A DNA stretch of 5,162 nucleotides from assembly GCA_018816605.1 (NCBI GenBank), contig JAHIVS010000182.1, positions 1 to 5,162 on the forward strand. The letters run 5' to 3'. Positions 1-5,162 of this stretch are shown here, piece by piece. This stretch comes from Pseudomonadota bacterium. GTDB taxonomy: Bacteria; Desulfobacterota; Desulfobacteria; Desulfobacterales; Desulfobacteraceae. A program made the position numbers and the translations under genes. Below the pieces are notes generated by a model that was given only the letters and a program-made list of their open reading frames with translations, was not told the origin of the DNA and made no database searches. Each line of letters opens with the position of its first letter. Position 1 is the stretch's first letter.

Positions 1-1
1 A

Positions 2-1171
2 ATACTCAAAAACCTGGAAGAGATTGCAGACCATTGCACCATCTGCCATCGGTGCCTGATAAAATGTCCGGTGAACATTGATTCAGGAAACATTGCCGTT
101 GAAGAGCGGACAATTCTGAAAAACATGAAATTCAAACACACCCCTTTGTCCACCCAACTGACCTTAAAATACCTGTCCACCAAAAATGCGCCTGCAAACA
201 AAATTTTGAGAACCACGCTCCTGGGGGCTGGGGGCTTTCTTCAAAGAAGCGGTGTAAAATTGAAATCACCCTTTTCATTTATCAAGCCCATAAGGGAAAC
301 CAGAACTTTTCAATTGCTGCAAACCCCTGTGTCTCCTACAGGAATTCATACCCTGAGATCCTATCTGCCCAGGGCCCATAAAAACCAGGCGATCCTAATG
401 GAACCAAGACAAAGGGCAGTATCCACTGTGTTTTATTTCCCCGGATGCGGCAGCGAACGGATGTTCTCAAGGATATCCATGGCGTCTGTTTTTCTGCTTT
501 TGTCTAACAACCACAGGGTCATCCTGCCACCCCCCTATCTGTGCTGCGGATATCCCCTAAAGGTGAATGCCAAAAAAAAAGGGTTTGACCGAATTTTTCT
601 TGAAAATATAATTATCTTAACCCAGATCCGGGATATGTTCCATGACCTTAAATTTGATGCCTGTATCGTCTCCTGCGGCACCTGTATGGAATCGCTGAAC
701 GAACTGGGTGCACCCGCTGTTTTTGACTGCAATATCAAGGATATTTCAGGGTATATTCTGGATACCACCCCCGGCATTTCATCGGACAACACCTATCTCT
801 ACCATGCCCCCTGCCATGACTCCCTTGAAGATACCGCTGTGTCGCGCCTGAAGAACAGGGGAATCAGGGTGAAGGGTATCCCCCATTGTTGTTCCGAGGC
901 CGGAACCCTTGCCATTTCAAGGCCGGACATCAGCCATGCCATGTTCCTGAGAAAAAAGACTGCTTTGAGGGAAGCGGAAGCGGTCTTGGAGACCCGCTTC
1001 AATAAACGAAAAATATTGACCAATTGCCCTTCCTGTATCCAGGGGCTTGGCAGACAGGCAAACCTTGAACCCGTTCATCTGGCAGAAGAGCTTTGCCTGC
1101 TTACCGGGGGAAAAGACTGGATCAAAACCTTTAAAGAGCTGATCTCTTCCTGCGAAGCGATCACGTTTTAA
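2..1171 (+). CDS. Large FAD/Fe-S oxidoreductase, C-terminal part (ferredoxin motif plus two CCG cysteine-rich domains); 5' end outside window
   Basis: The reading frame is open from the first full codon at position 2, so the GTG at 71 is internal and not the start. The first visible residues include a 4Fe-4S motif, CTICHRCLIKCP (positions 35-70). About 100 poorly conserved residues follow, then two HdrB/GlpC-like cysteine-rich (CCG) units. Unit one has PGCGSER, LCCGYP and SCGTC; unit two has APCHD, HCCSEAGT and NCPSC. The ferredoxin-to-CCG order and the FYFPGCGSER and LCCGYP segments match, from memory, the tail of very large FAD/FMN-binding oxidoreductases (DUF3683/FAD_binding_4 type), related to Fe-S-linked D-lactate or glycolate dehydrogenases. 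Such tails usually pass electrons from the flavin to a quinone, heterodisulfide or other acceptor. Substrate and acceptor cannot be told from here, and the flavin domain is inferred, not seen. The second unit reads CCS where CCG is usual. rsmE begins 2 nt after the stop. Confidence 0.88.
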   Translation: MLKNLEEIADHCTICHRCLIKCPVNIDSGNIAVEERTILKNMKFKHTPLSTQLTLKYLSTKNAPANKILRTTLLGAGGFLQRSGVKLKSPFSFIKPIRETRTFQLLQTPVSPTGIHTLRSYLPRAHKNQAILMEPRQRAVSTVFYFPGCGSERMFSRISMASVFLLLSNNHRVILPPPYLCCGYPLKVNAKKKGFDRIFLENIIILTQIRDMFHDLKFDACIVSCGTCMESLNELGAPAVFDCNIKDISGYILDTTPGISSDNTYLYHAPCHDSLEDTAVSRLKNRGIRVKGIPHCCSEAGTLAISRPDISHAMFLRKKTALREAEAVLETRFNKRKILTNCPSCIQGLGRQANLEPVHLAEELCLLTGGKDWIKTFKELISSCEAITF

Positions 1172-1173
1172 CA

Positions 1174-1884
1174 ATGAATCTCTTGCTTTTGGAAAAAAAA
1201 GATTTTATTTCCCCTGACCGGGTCCTGATATCCGGCCGCAGGTTCGAGCATATACAAAAGGTTCTAAAGGCAGAACCCGGCACCCTTCTTTCCTGCGGTC
1301 TGATCAACAACAAGATGGGAACCGCCAGGGTGACCCGCATTTATGCCGACTCCCTGGAACTTGCCGTGACCCTTGATATGGAACCACCGGCCCCGCTCCC
1401 CTTAACCCTTGTCCTGGCACTGCCCCGTCCCAAAATGCTCAAGCGGATCATGGAAAGCGTTACCGGTTTAGGGGTTAAGCAGGTATATCTGGTGAACTCA
1501 TGGCGGGTTGAAAAAAGTTTCTGGAAAAGCCCGGTTCTGGAAATGGAAAACCTTGAAAAATATTGTCGCCTGGGACTGGAACAGGGCAAGGACACCCTCA
1601 TGCCCCGCATTTATCAAAGACGCTATTTTGCCCAATTTGTAAAAGAAGAATTGCCGATCATCGGTCACGAAACCCTTTGCATCACGGCCCATCCAAAGAC
1701 TTCAAATATTTGTCCAACTAGTGTAAATAAGAAGACAACTCTTGTGGTCGGACCCGAAGGCGGGTTCATTGAGCTGGAAGTCACCACTTTGGAAGAAGCC
1801 GGATTTAAACCCTTTAGCCTGGGAGCACGCATCCTGAAAGTTGAAACAGCAACCACCTATTTGATCGCACGACTATTTTCATAA
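1174..1884 (+). CDS. rsmE: 16S rRNA (uracil(1498)-N(3))-methyltransferase RsmE
   Basis: This 236-residue protein has the usual RsmE length and architecture. An N-terminal PUA-like RNA-binding part (about residues 1-70, with GRRFEHIQKVLK) precedes a SPOUT-fold methyltransferase domain (about 75-236). The C-terminal SAM-binding knot motifs are clear: VVGPEGGF at 191-198 with Glu200, and LGARILKVETA at 216-226. The enzyme methylates N3 of U1498 in helix 44 of 16S rRNA, using S-adenosylmethionine, on the assembled 30S subunit. The ATG at 1174 is chosen because it gives the normal N-terminus. No good Shine-Dalgarno is visible, but the start lies 2 nt after the upstream stop codon, which suggests translational coupling. 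The link with the oxidoreductase is probably only transcriptional. A run of eight A residues near the start (1193-1200) encodes Glu-Lys-Lys. Confidence 0.95.
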   Translation: MNLLLLEKKDFISPDRVLISGRRFEHIQKVLKAEPGTLLSCGLINNKMGTARVTRIYADSLELAVTLDMEPPAPLPLTLVLALPRPKMLKRIMESVTGLGVKQVYLVNSWRVEKSFWKSPVLEMENLEKYCRLGLEQGKDTLMPRIYQRRYFAQFVKEELPIIGHETLCITAHPKTSNICPTSVNKKTTLVVGPEGGFIELEVTTLEEAGFKPFSLGARILKVETATTYLIARLFS

Positions 1885-1909
1885 AACATAAAGGATATCC
1901 AAGACAATT

Positions 1910-2071
1910 ATGGACAAAAAAACTGTGAAAGAGAGACAAAAGGCCTTTGAGAGTCTGCCCCAGGCAATCAGGGAAAGCCTTTCGCCCGAAGAAAAAAACC
2001 TTTTTTTAACGGCCGAGCAATGGCCGGAGGAACTTTTCCAGAAACTGGATGAATTCATCCTGAAAGAATAG
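1910..2071 (+). CDS. Small acidic protein of unknown function (53 aa) downstream of rsmE
   Basis: An ATG at 1910 opens a 53-codon frame ending in TAG at 2069-2071. I do not recognise the family. The product is soluble and charged (12 Asp/Glu against 9 Lys/Arg), with no cysteine, signal peptide or membrane segment. Two likely helices can be read, around residues 5-24 and 38-52, joined by a Ser-Pro-Glu-Glu turn; the C-terminal part reads WPEELFQKLDEFILKE. An AAGGA at 1891-1895 lies 14 nt before the ATG, a rather long spacing; AAGA at 1901-1904 is closer but weak. The gene starts 25 nt after rsmE and ends just before the predicted promoter of the next gene, so it fits as the last gene of the rsmE transcript. 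The coding call rests on context and a protein-like composition; it could still be chance. Confidence 0.6.
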   Translation: MDKKTVKERQKAFESLPQAIRESLSPEEKNLFLTAEQWPEELFQKLDEFILKE

Positions 2072-2096
2072 GGGATATTTTGATCTGTCTTCTCCA

Positions 2097-2125
2097 TTGA
2101 CAACCCGGGGTAAACTCTTTAGTAT
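2097..2125 (+). promoter_or_regulatory. Predicted sigma70-type promoter for the cyclic-nucleotide-binding gene
   Basis: An exact -35 hexamer TTGACA (2097-2102) is followed after 17 bp by TAGTAT (2120-2125), matching TATAAT at four of six positions. Transcription would start near 2131-2133, leaving an untranslated leader of about 30 nt before the ATG at 2161. It sits in the 89-nt gap between the 53-aa gene and the next coding region, where a promoter would be expected. Confidence 0.5.
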
Positions 2126-2160
2126 CAAAGAACTAGAACCCCTTTGGCCAAAGGAAGGAA

Positions 2161-2637
2161 ATGCAGCCGAAATCACCTCCAAAACTGGATCTTGAACGGT
2201 ACGCAAAATACGCCCAGGTCCTGGAAAAGACCAGGTGGGCCAGTGAATTTTCCTGGAATCATATTTGCAAAATCTGCCAGTACATCGAACCGGTCAGGGC
2301 CAAAAAAGGGGCTGTGGTTTTTAAAGAGGGAGAAAATGAAAGAAGCCTTGGCATCATCGTCAAAGGGTCCATTGATATTATCAAGGAACATACCCGGGTG
2401 GCCACCCTGAAAAGCTCCCAGACATTCGGAGAAATGGCCCTCATTGACGGAGAACCAAGGTCCGCCACCGGCATTGCCGCAGAAGAAACCATTATTTTTT
2501 TCATTGGAGAAGCCTCCCTGATCAAATTGACCGAAGACGACCCCAGGCTCGGGGTCCAGTTATTGTGGAAAGTATCCAAGCTCATCAGCCAGCGGCTTCG
2601 CCAGACAACCGGTATGCTGGTGGATTATATGGGGTAG
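2161..2637 (+). CDS. Single-domain cyclic nucleotide-binding (CNB/CAP_ED) protein
   Basis: This 158-residue protein consists essentially of one CNB domain (about residues 27-150). The beta-roll is readable as VRAKKGAVVFKEGENERSLG (45-64), then GIIVKGSIDIIKE (64-76). The phosphate-binding cassette is FGEMALIDGEPRSAT (89-103), with Glu91 and Arg100 in place to bind the ribose and cyclic phosphate, so binding of cAMP or cGMP is plausible. Residues 130-148 form the C-helix. There is no helix-turn-helix, kinase or transporter domain, so it is not a CRP/FNR transcription factor; it may act as a partner-binding sensor. The start is supported by a strong ribosome site, AAGGAAGG (2151-2158), directly before ATG 2161. 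A promoter is predicted at 2097-2125. The domain is certain; ligand and output are inference. Confidence 0.88.
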   Translation: MQPKSPPKLDLERYAKYAQVLEKTRWASEFSWNHICKICQYIEPVRAKKGAVVFKEGENERSLGIIVKGSIDIIKEHTRVATLKSSQTFGEMALIDGEPRSATGIAAEETIIFFIGEASLIKLTEDDPRLGVQLLWKVSKLISQRLRQTTGMLVDYMG

Positions 2638-2678
2638 GTTCTGGTACGACATCCCGGGTTTGGGGAATAAAACTATGA

Positions 2679-2707
2679 TTGACAGAATCTGTATCCTATG
2701 ATACTTG
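2679..2707 (+). promoter_or_regulatory. Possible promoter upstream of the PxxKW gene (weak -10)
   Basis: TTGACA at 2679-2684 is an exact -35 hexamer. At 17 bp the -10 would be TACTTG (2702-2707), a poor match, partly helped by an extended-10 TG at 2699-2700. A better hexamer, TATGAT (2697-2702), is only 12 bp away and so cannot pair with this -35. The region must hold or lack a promoter depending on whether the cyclic-nucleotide-binding transcript reads through; no clear terminator follows that gene directly. Confidence 0.25.
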
Positions 2708-2732
2708 TTCAAGGTTTATAGTCCTTGAATAA
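2705..2732 (+). repeat. Inverted repeat in the PxxKW leader (operator or RNA hairpin)
   Basis: TTCAAGG (2708-2714) and CCTTGAA (2723-2729) are perfect inverted copies around an 8-nt AT-rich centre. The pairing extends outward through one G-U and two A-T pairs to a 10-bp stem (2705-2714 with 2723-2732). No T tract follows, so it is not an intrinsic terminator. It could be an operator for a dimeric regulator, just downstream of the possible promoter, or a hairpin in the 5' leader RNA. Confidence 0.5.
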
Positions 2733-2752
2733 AAAGGAAGACAATAAATAAC

Positions 2753-2786
2753 GATGCCAAAGAAGCGCTTTGGTATCTTTGATTTT
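2753..2786 (+). terminator. Hairpin with T-rich tail: candidate attenuator or weak terminator ahead of the PxxKW gene
   Basis: Arms 2753-2762 (GATGCCAAAG) and 2768-2777 (CTTTGGTATC) pair over 10 bp with one G-U, closing a 5-nt loop AAGCG. The tail TTTGATTTT (2778-2786) is T-rich but interrupted by GA. It could end transcripts from the cyclic-nucleotide-binding gene, or act as an attenuator for the PxxKW gene 30 nt downstream. The ATG of the short upstream ORF lies inside the left arm. Confidence 0.4.
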
Positions 2787-2819
2787 ATAAATTCAAAACA
2801 ACAGGATTGCTTATTATGA
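2754..2819 (+). CDS. Possible 21-aa leader peptide, stop overlapping the PxxKW start
   Basis: ATG 2754 opens a 21-codon frame that ends in TGA 2817-2819, overlapping the ATG of the PxxKW gene as ATGA. This arrangement is typical of translational coupling. The N-terminus is basic and the middle aromatic (MPKKRFGIFDF), with a single Cys near the end; it resembles no family I know. An AAGGAAG at 2734-2740 is 13 nt upstream, a long spacing. Its start codon would be sequestered in the hairpin at 2753-2777. The length is short enough for the frame to be chance. Confidence 0.3.
   Translation: MPKKRFGIFDFINSKQQDCLL
2803..2806 (+). promoter_or_regulatory. Ribosome-binding site fixing the PxxKW start
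   Basis: AGGA (2803-2806) is 9 nt before ATG 2816 and directly abuts an alternative TTG at 2807. The spacing favours the ATG, which also gives the MICTTV N-terminus expected for the family. Confidence 0.6.
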
Positions 2820-3088
2820 TTTGTACAACAGTAAGAGAAGGTGACGATTGTGTATTGATGACGGCCAAAGGTTGCGGATATACTGAAGGCCATTGTCTGC
2901 CGATCGTGGATCAATGCAACGGATGCCAGAGAACCTCTGAATTTACAACCGGTATCTACTGCACGGCAGCACCGGATCCCTCGATCAAATGGAAAAACGG
3001 CAATTGCAATATTGCAACCCACATTAAAGCCGCGGAAGCTGCCAAAAAACAGAAAATCAACCCGATCAAGGCCTCCAAGAGAAGATAA
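2816..3088 (+). CDS. PxxKW family cysteine-rich protein
   Basis: This 90-residue protein has eight cysteines, at residues 3, 12, 20, 27, 34, 37, 49 and 64, including a CNGC pair (34-37). The signature PSIKW (55-59) is followed by KNGNCN, and the C-terminus is basic (INPIKASKRR). This matches, from memory, the PxxKW family of small cysteine-rich proteins found mainly in sulfate-reducing and related Desulfobacterota. Its function is unknown; the cysteines suggest metal or Fe-S binding, or a redox role, but that is inference. There is no signal peptide, so it is probably cytoplasmic. ATG 2816 is preferred over TTG 2807 because of the ribosome-site spacing and the usual N-terminus. The gene has its own structured leader upstream and a strong terminator downstream, so it is probably a one-gene unit, possibly coupled to a 21-codon leader ORF. 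Confidence 0.9.
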   Translation: MICTTVREGDDCVLMTAKGCGYTEGHCLPIVDQCNGCQRTSEFTTGIYCTAAPDPSIKWKNGNCNIATHIKAAEAAKKQKINPIKASKRR

Positions 3089-3113
3089 TTTTAAATATAA
3101 TTGTCGTTTATAT

Positions 3114-3161
3114 AAACTCTGTGGTTTTCCTGATGTAAAGCTGCAGAGTTTTTATTTTTTT
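3114..3161 (+). terminator. Intrinsic terminator after the PxxKW gene
   Basis: Arms 3114-3128 and 3137-3151 pair over 15 bp, including three G-U pairs. The outer eight pairs are perfect (AAACTCTG with CAGAGTTT), and the loop is 8 nt (CCTGATGT). A T-rich tract broken by one A follows (3152-3161). It begins 26 nt after the PxxKW stop and separates that gene from the aminotransferase unit. Confidence 0.85.
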
Positions 3162-3196
3162 ACGGATAAATTTAAAATTTCGACCCCTGTGTTGCC

Positions 3197-3204
3197 TATA
3201 TTAT
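3197..3204 (+). promoter_or_regulatory. Possible -10 region for the aminotransferase-CLC unit
   Basis: TATATTAT holds two overlapping -10-like hexamers (TATATT and TATTAT) about 35 nt before the aminotransferase ATG. The strong terminator just upstream implies a promoter in 3162-3236. No convincing -35 hexamer is seen at 16-18 bp, so this is a weak call, or the promoter depends on an activator. Confidence 0.25.
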
Positions 3205-3236
3205 CAAACAATTATCCTAAGAGAAAAGAATAAATT

Positions 3237-4553
3237 ATGAATGCCATTGCAGCTGAACTCAATACCATTATCAAAGAATCCAACCCCCATATTTACGACA
3301 TGCTGTCGGACATGGGGAAAGCATTGTTTTTTCCAAAGGGAATCTTAAGCCAGAGTGCAGAGGCCAAGGTAAAGGCCGATAAGATCAATGCCACCATTGG
3401 CATTGCCAAGGAGAAAAACAGTGTTCTAAGCCTGTCGTCCATTACCCGGTATATCCAGGGCATTGAACCGGACGACTATCTGCCCTATGCCCCTTCTTTC
3501 GGCATTCCTGCCCTGAGGCAAAAATGGAAAACCAATCTGTACAAAAAAAACCCTTCCCTTGGGAACCTGGCAATAAGCCTTCCCGTGGTCACATCGGGTA
3601 TCACCCACGGCGTGAGTGTGCTGTCTGACATGTGGGTGAACAAAGGGGATGTCATTGTGCTGCCCGATATGATGTGGGGCAATTACACCATGACCTTTTG
3701 TGTCCGCAATGCTGCTAAAATCGTTCATTACAAAGCCTATGACTCCGAATTGACACGATTCAATATTGAGTCCTTTGAACAGGTGATCCGCCAGCAGGCA
3801 AAAGAAAATGATAAAATCATCACCATATTGAATTTTCCCCACAATCCCAGCGGGTACTCGTTAAGCAAAAAAGAGGCCCAGCGGGTTGCACAGATTCTCA
3901 TTGATGTTGCCCAAAACGGCACCAATGTTGTGGCTGCCTGTGATGATGCCTATTTCGGGCTTTTCTTTGAAGAAGAGACCAGCAAAGAGTCTTTGTTTGC
4001 ACAAATTGCCGGCAAAGACAAACGGCTTTTGGCCGTGAAACTGGACGGAGCCACAAAAGAAGACTATGTCTGGGGCCTGAGGATCGGATTTGTCACCTAT
4101 GGCATTGCCGGAGACAAGGATATTGCGCCTGTGCTTGAAGCCCTGGAAAAGAAAACAGCCGGATGTATCCGGGGAAACATCTCCAATTGTTCCCACCTGG
4201 GCCAGACCGTTTTACTCAAGTCCATGTGCGATGACAACTATGATGCCTTGAAACAGGAAAAATTCAACCTGTTGAAAAGCCGGGCCCGGAAAATGAAACA
4301 GGTCTTAAAAGACCCGAAATATGCCGATGGATTTGATGTATATCCATTTAATTCAGGCTATTTCATGTGCATCCGCCTGAAAGACGTCAATGCGGAACAA
4401 TTGCGGCTCCACCTGCTGGACAACTACGGCACCGGACTTATTTCCATTGGCGACAACAATATCCGGGTGGCCTTTTCCTGCCTGGAGGAAAAGGATGTAA
4501 CCATTCTGTTTGATATCATTCTAAGCGGCATTAACGACCTTAGAAAAGGGTAG
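3237..4553 (+). CDS. Class I/II (fold-type I) PLP-dependent aminotransferase, substrate unassigned
   Basis: This 438-residue cytoplasmic enzyme has the landmarks of aspartate-aminotransferase-like fold-type I proteins. They are NFPHNPSG (199-206, Asn203 contacting PLP), DDAY (236-239, Asp236 pairing with the pyridine nitrogen, Tyr239 with O3'), the Schiff-base Lys274 in GATKEDYVWGLRIGF with Arg282 eight residues on, and a carboxylate-binding Arg410 in NIRVAFS. It should transfer an amino group between an amino acid and a 2-oxo acid, though a lyase or decarboxylase role is not excluded. The N-terminal PKGILSQSAEAK (33-44) and NATIGIA (51-57) mark a subgroup I know only as generic aminotransferases. 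The start has only weak purine-rich sequence upstream (GAGAAAAG, 3221-3228). A CLC gene starts 2 nt after the stop, suggesting an operon. Class confidence is high; substrate is unknown. Confidence 0.92.
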   Translation: MNAIAAELNTIIKESNPHIYDMLSDMGKALFFPKGILSQSAEAKVKADKINATIGIAKEKNSVLSLSSITRYIQGIEPDDYLPYAPSFGIPALRQKWKTNLYKKNPSLGNLAISLPVVTSGITHGVSVLSDMWVNKGDVIVLPDMMWGNYTMTFCVRNAAKIVHYKAYDSELTRFNIESFEQVIRQQAKENDKIITILNFPHNPSGYSLSKKEAQRVAQILIDVAQNGTNVVAACDDAYFGLFFEEETSKESLFAQIAGKDKRLLAVKLDGATKEDYVWGLRIGFVTYGIAGDKDIAPVLEALEKKTAGCIRGNISNCSHLGQTVLLKSMCDDNYDALKQEKFNLLKSRARKMKQVLKDPKYADGFDVYPFNSGYFMCIRLKDVNAEQLRLHLLDNYGTGLISIGDNNIRVAFSCLEEKDVTILFDIILSGINDLRKG

Positions 4554-4555
4554 TC

Positions 4556-5162
4556 ATGATCCTGAGCAAGAATGCCAAGGCAACGGAGATCGCCGTAGCC
4601 GGAAAATGGCTCTTTTATTTTGTTCTCATAGGACTCATTGCAGGAAGCGGTGCCATTCTTTTCCATTATCTGTGTGGCCTTGGCATGCATTACTTTCTGG
4701 ATTTAATGGCAGGATACCGGCCCGGAGAACCGGCAGGAGAACACCTGCTTTTTCCCCATACACAGACGCCTTTCAACCGATGGATGCTGCTGATTCTGCC
4801 GGCCATGGGAGGCCTTGTGTCCGGGTGGCTTGTCTACACCTTTGCCCCGGAAGCCGAAGGCCATGGTACCGATGCCGCCATTGATGCCTATCACCACAAG
4901 GGCGGCCATATCAGGGGAAGAATTCCCTTTATCAAAACCATTGCCTCTACCATTACCCTGACCACGGGTGGGTCCGGCGGCAGGGAAGGACCCATTGCCC
5001 AGATCGGTGCAGGGTTCGGCTCTTTTCTGGCCACCAAGCTGAAGCTGTCTGAAAGGGAGCGCCGGATCATGATGGCTGCCGGCATTGGCGCAGGTGTCGG
5101 CAGTATTTTCCGGGCCCCCCTGGCAGGGGCCTTGTTTGCCGCCGAAGTGCTCTACCGGGACC
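4556..5162 (+). CDS. CLC-family chloride channel/transporter, N-terminal part; 3' end outside window
   Basis: The frame runs open from ATG 4556 to the window edge (202 residues visible, of an expected 400 to 600 or more, depending on C-terminal CBS domains). Membrane segments are visible at about residues 16-37 and 76-96, with further hydrophobic helices after residue 125. The CLC filter motif GSGGREGPIAQIGAGFGS spans 139-156, with Glu144 at the gating-glutamate position of GREGP. AAGIGAGVGSIFRAPLAGALFAAEVL continues the conserved helices. The first anion-site motif, normally GSGIP, reads GHGTD (102-106), with His in place of the chloride-coordinating Ser. The protein moves Cl- or related anions across the inner membrane, as a channel or as an H+-coupled exchanger; which one cannot be judged here. 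AAGGG (4546-4550) is a good ribosome site 5 nt from the ATG. The start is 2 nt after the aminotransferase stop. Confidence 0.93.
   Translation, partial: MILSKNAKATEIAVAGKWLFYFVLIGLIAGSGAILFHYLCGLGMHYFLDLMAGYRPGEPAGEHLLFPHTQTPFNRWMLLILPAMGGLVSGWLVYTFAPEAEGHGTDAAIDAYHHKGGHIRGRIPFIKTIASTITLTTGGSGGREGPIAQIGAGFGSFLATKLKLSERERRIMMAAGIGAGVGSIFRAPLAGALFAAEVLYRD

Noticed and set aside
1991..2007. A7-CC-T7 stretch resembling a small terminator within the 53-aa gene.
   Set aside because: The 2-nt centre is too small for a stable hairpin and the paired bases are all A-T. It is better read as codons of the small protein.
2144..2410. An 88-codon plus-strand frame overlapping the cyclic-nucleotide-binding gene.
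   Set aside because: The frame from 2161 carries the conserved cyclic-nucleotide-binding motifs and the strong ribosome site; this one is an out-of-frame shadow.
3178..3196. A possible sigma54 -24/-12 promoter around the TTGCC before the aminotransferase gene.
   Set aside because: No GG-containing -24 element lies at the required distance from the TTGCC, so the essential dinucleotide pattern is absent.
3012..3233. A 73-codon plus-strand frame crossing the end of the PxxKW gene and the spacer before the aminotransferase.
   Set aside because: It overlaps the PxxKW coding region in another frame and then runs through the intrinsic terminator, with no family resemblance.
3426..3842. A 138-codon open frame on the minus strand inside the aminotransferase gene.
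   Set aside because: It lies wholly opposite a clearly conserved enzyme with intact catalytic motifs, has no recognisable domain, and several other antisense frames of similar type occur here. It is best explained as a by-product of codon use on the coding strand.
4606..4884. A 92-codon plus-strand frame overlapping the start of the CLC gene.
   Set aside because: The frame that starts at 4556 encodes unmistakable CLC motifs through the same stretch. The alternative frame is Arg/Pro/His-rich, as expected for an out-of-frame reading.

Overview
The window looks like ordinary chromosome from a strictly anaerobic, sulfate-reducer-type bacterium, most likely Desulfobacterales (Desulfobacterota). 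The reasons are a PxxKW-type cysteine-rich small protein, a large FAD/Fe-S oxidoreductase with a double cysteine-rich (CCG) tail, and a lone cyclic-nucleotide-binding protein. This placement comes from remembered family distribution, not from a search. All genes lie on the + strand. No RNA gene, mobile element, CRISPR array or prophage gene was seen.

Region 1 (1-2071): the C-terminal 389 residues of a large flavin/iron-sulfur oxidoreductase whose N-terminus lies outside the window; then rsmE (16S rRNA m3U1498 methyltransferase), starting 2 nt after its stop; then a 53-residue acidic protein of unknown function 25 nt further on. The spacing suggests one transcript.

Region 2 (2072-2637): a good sigma70-type promoter (exact TTGACA, 17-bp spacer, TAGTAT) precedes a single-domain cyclic-nucleotide-binding protein that retains the key Glu and Arg of the phosphate-binding cassette but has no effector domain.

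Region 3 (2638-3236): a structured leader, with an inverted repeat at 2705-2732, a hairpin with a T-rich tail at 2753-2786, and a 21-codon ORF whose stop overlaps the next start (ATGA). It leads into a PxxKW-family protein with eight cysteines. A strong intrinsic terminator (15-bp stem plus T tract) follows.

Region 4 (3237-5162): a fold-type I PLP-dependent aminotransferase of unassigned substrate, followed after 2 nt by a CLC-family chloride channel/transporter that runs off the right edge. This gene pair is probably co-transcribed.

No clearly new system is present. The points most worth a second look are the leader of the PxxKW gene, the aminotransferase-CLC pairing, the GHGTD variant of the CLC anion-site motif, and the small protein after rsmE.
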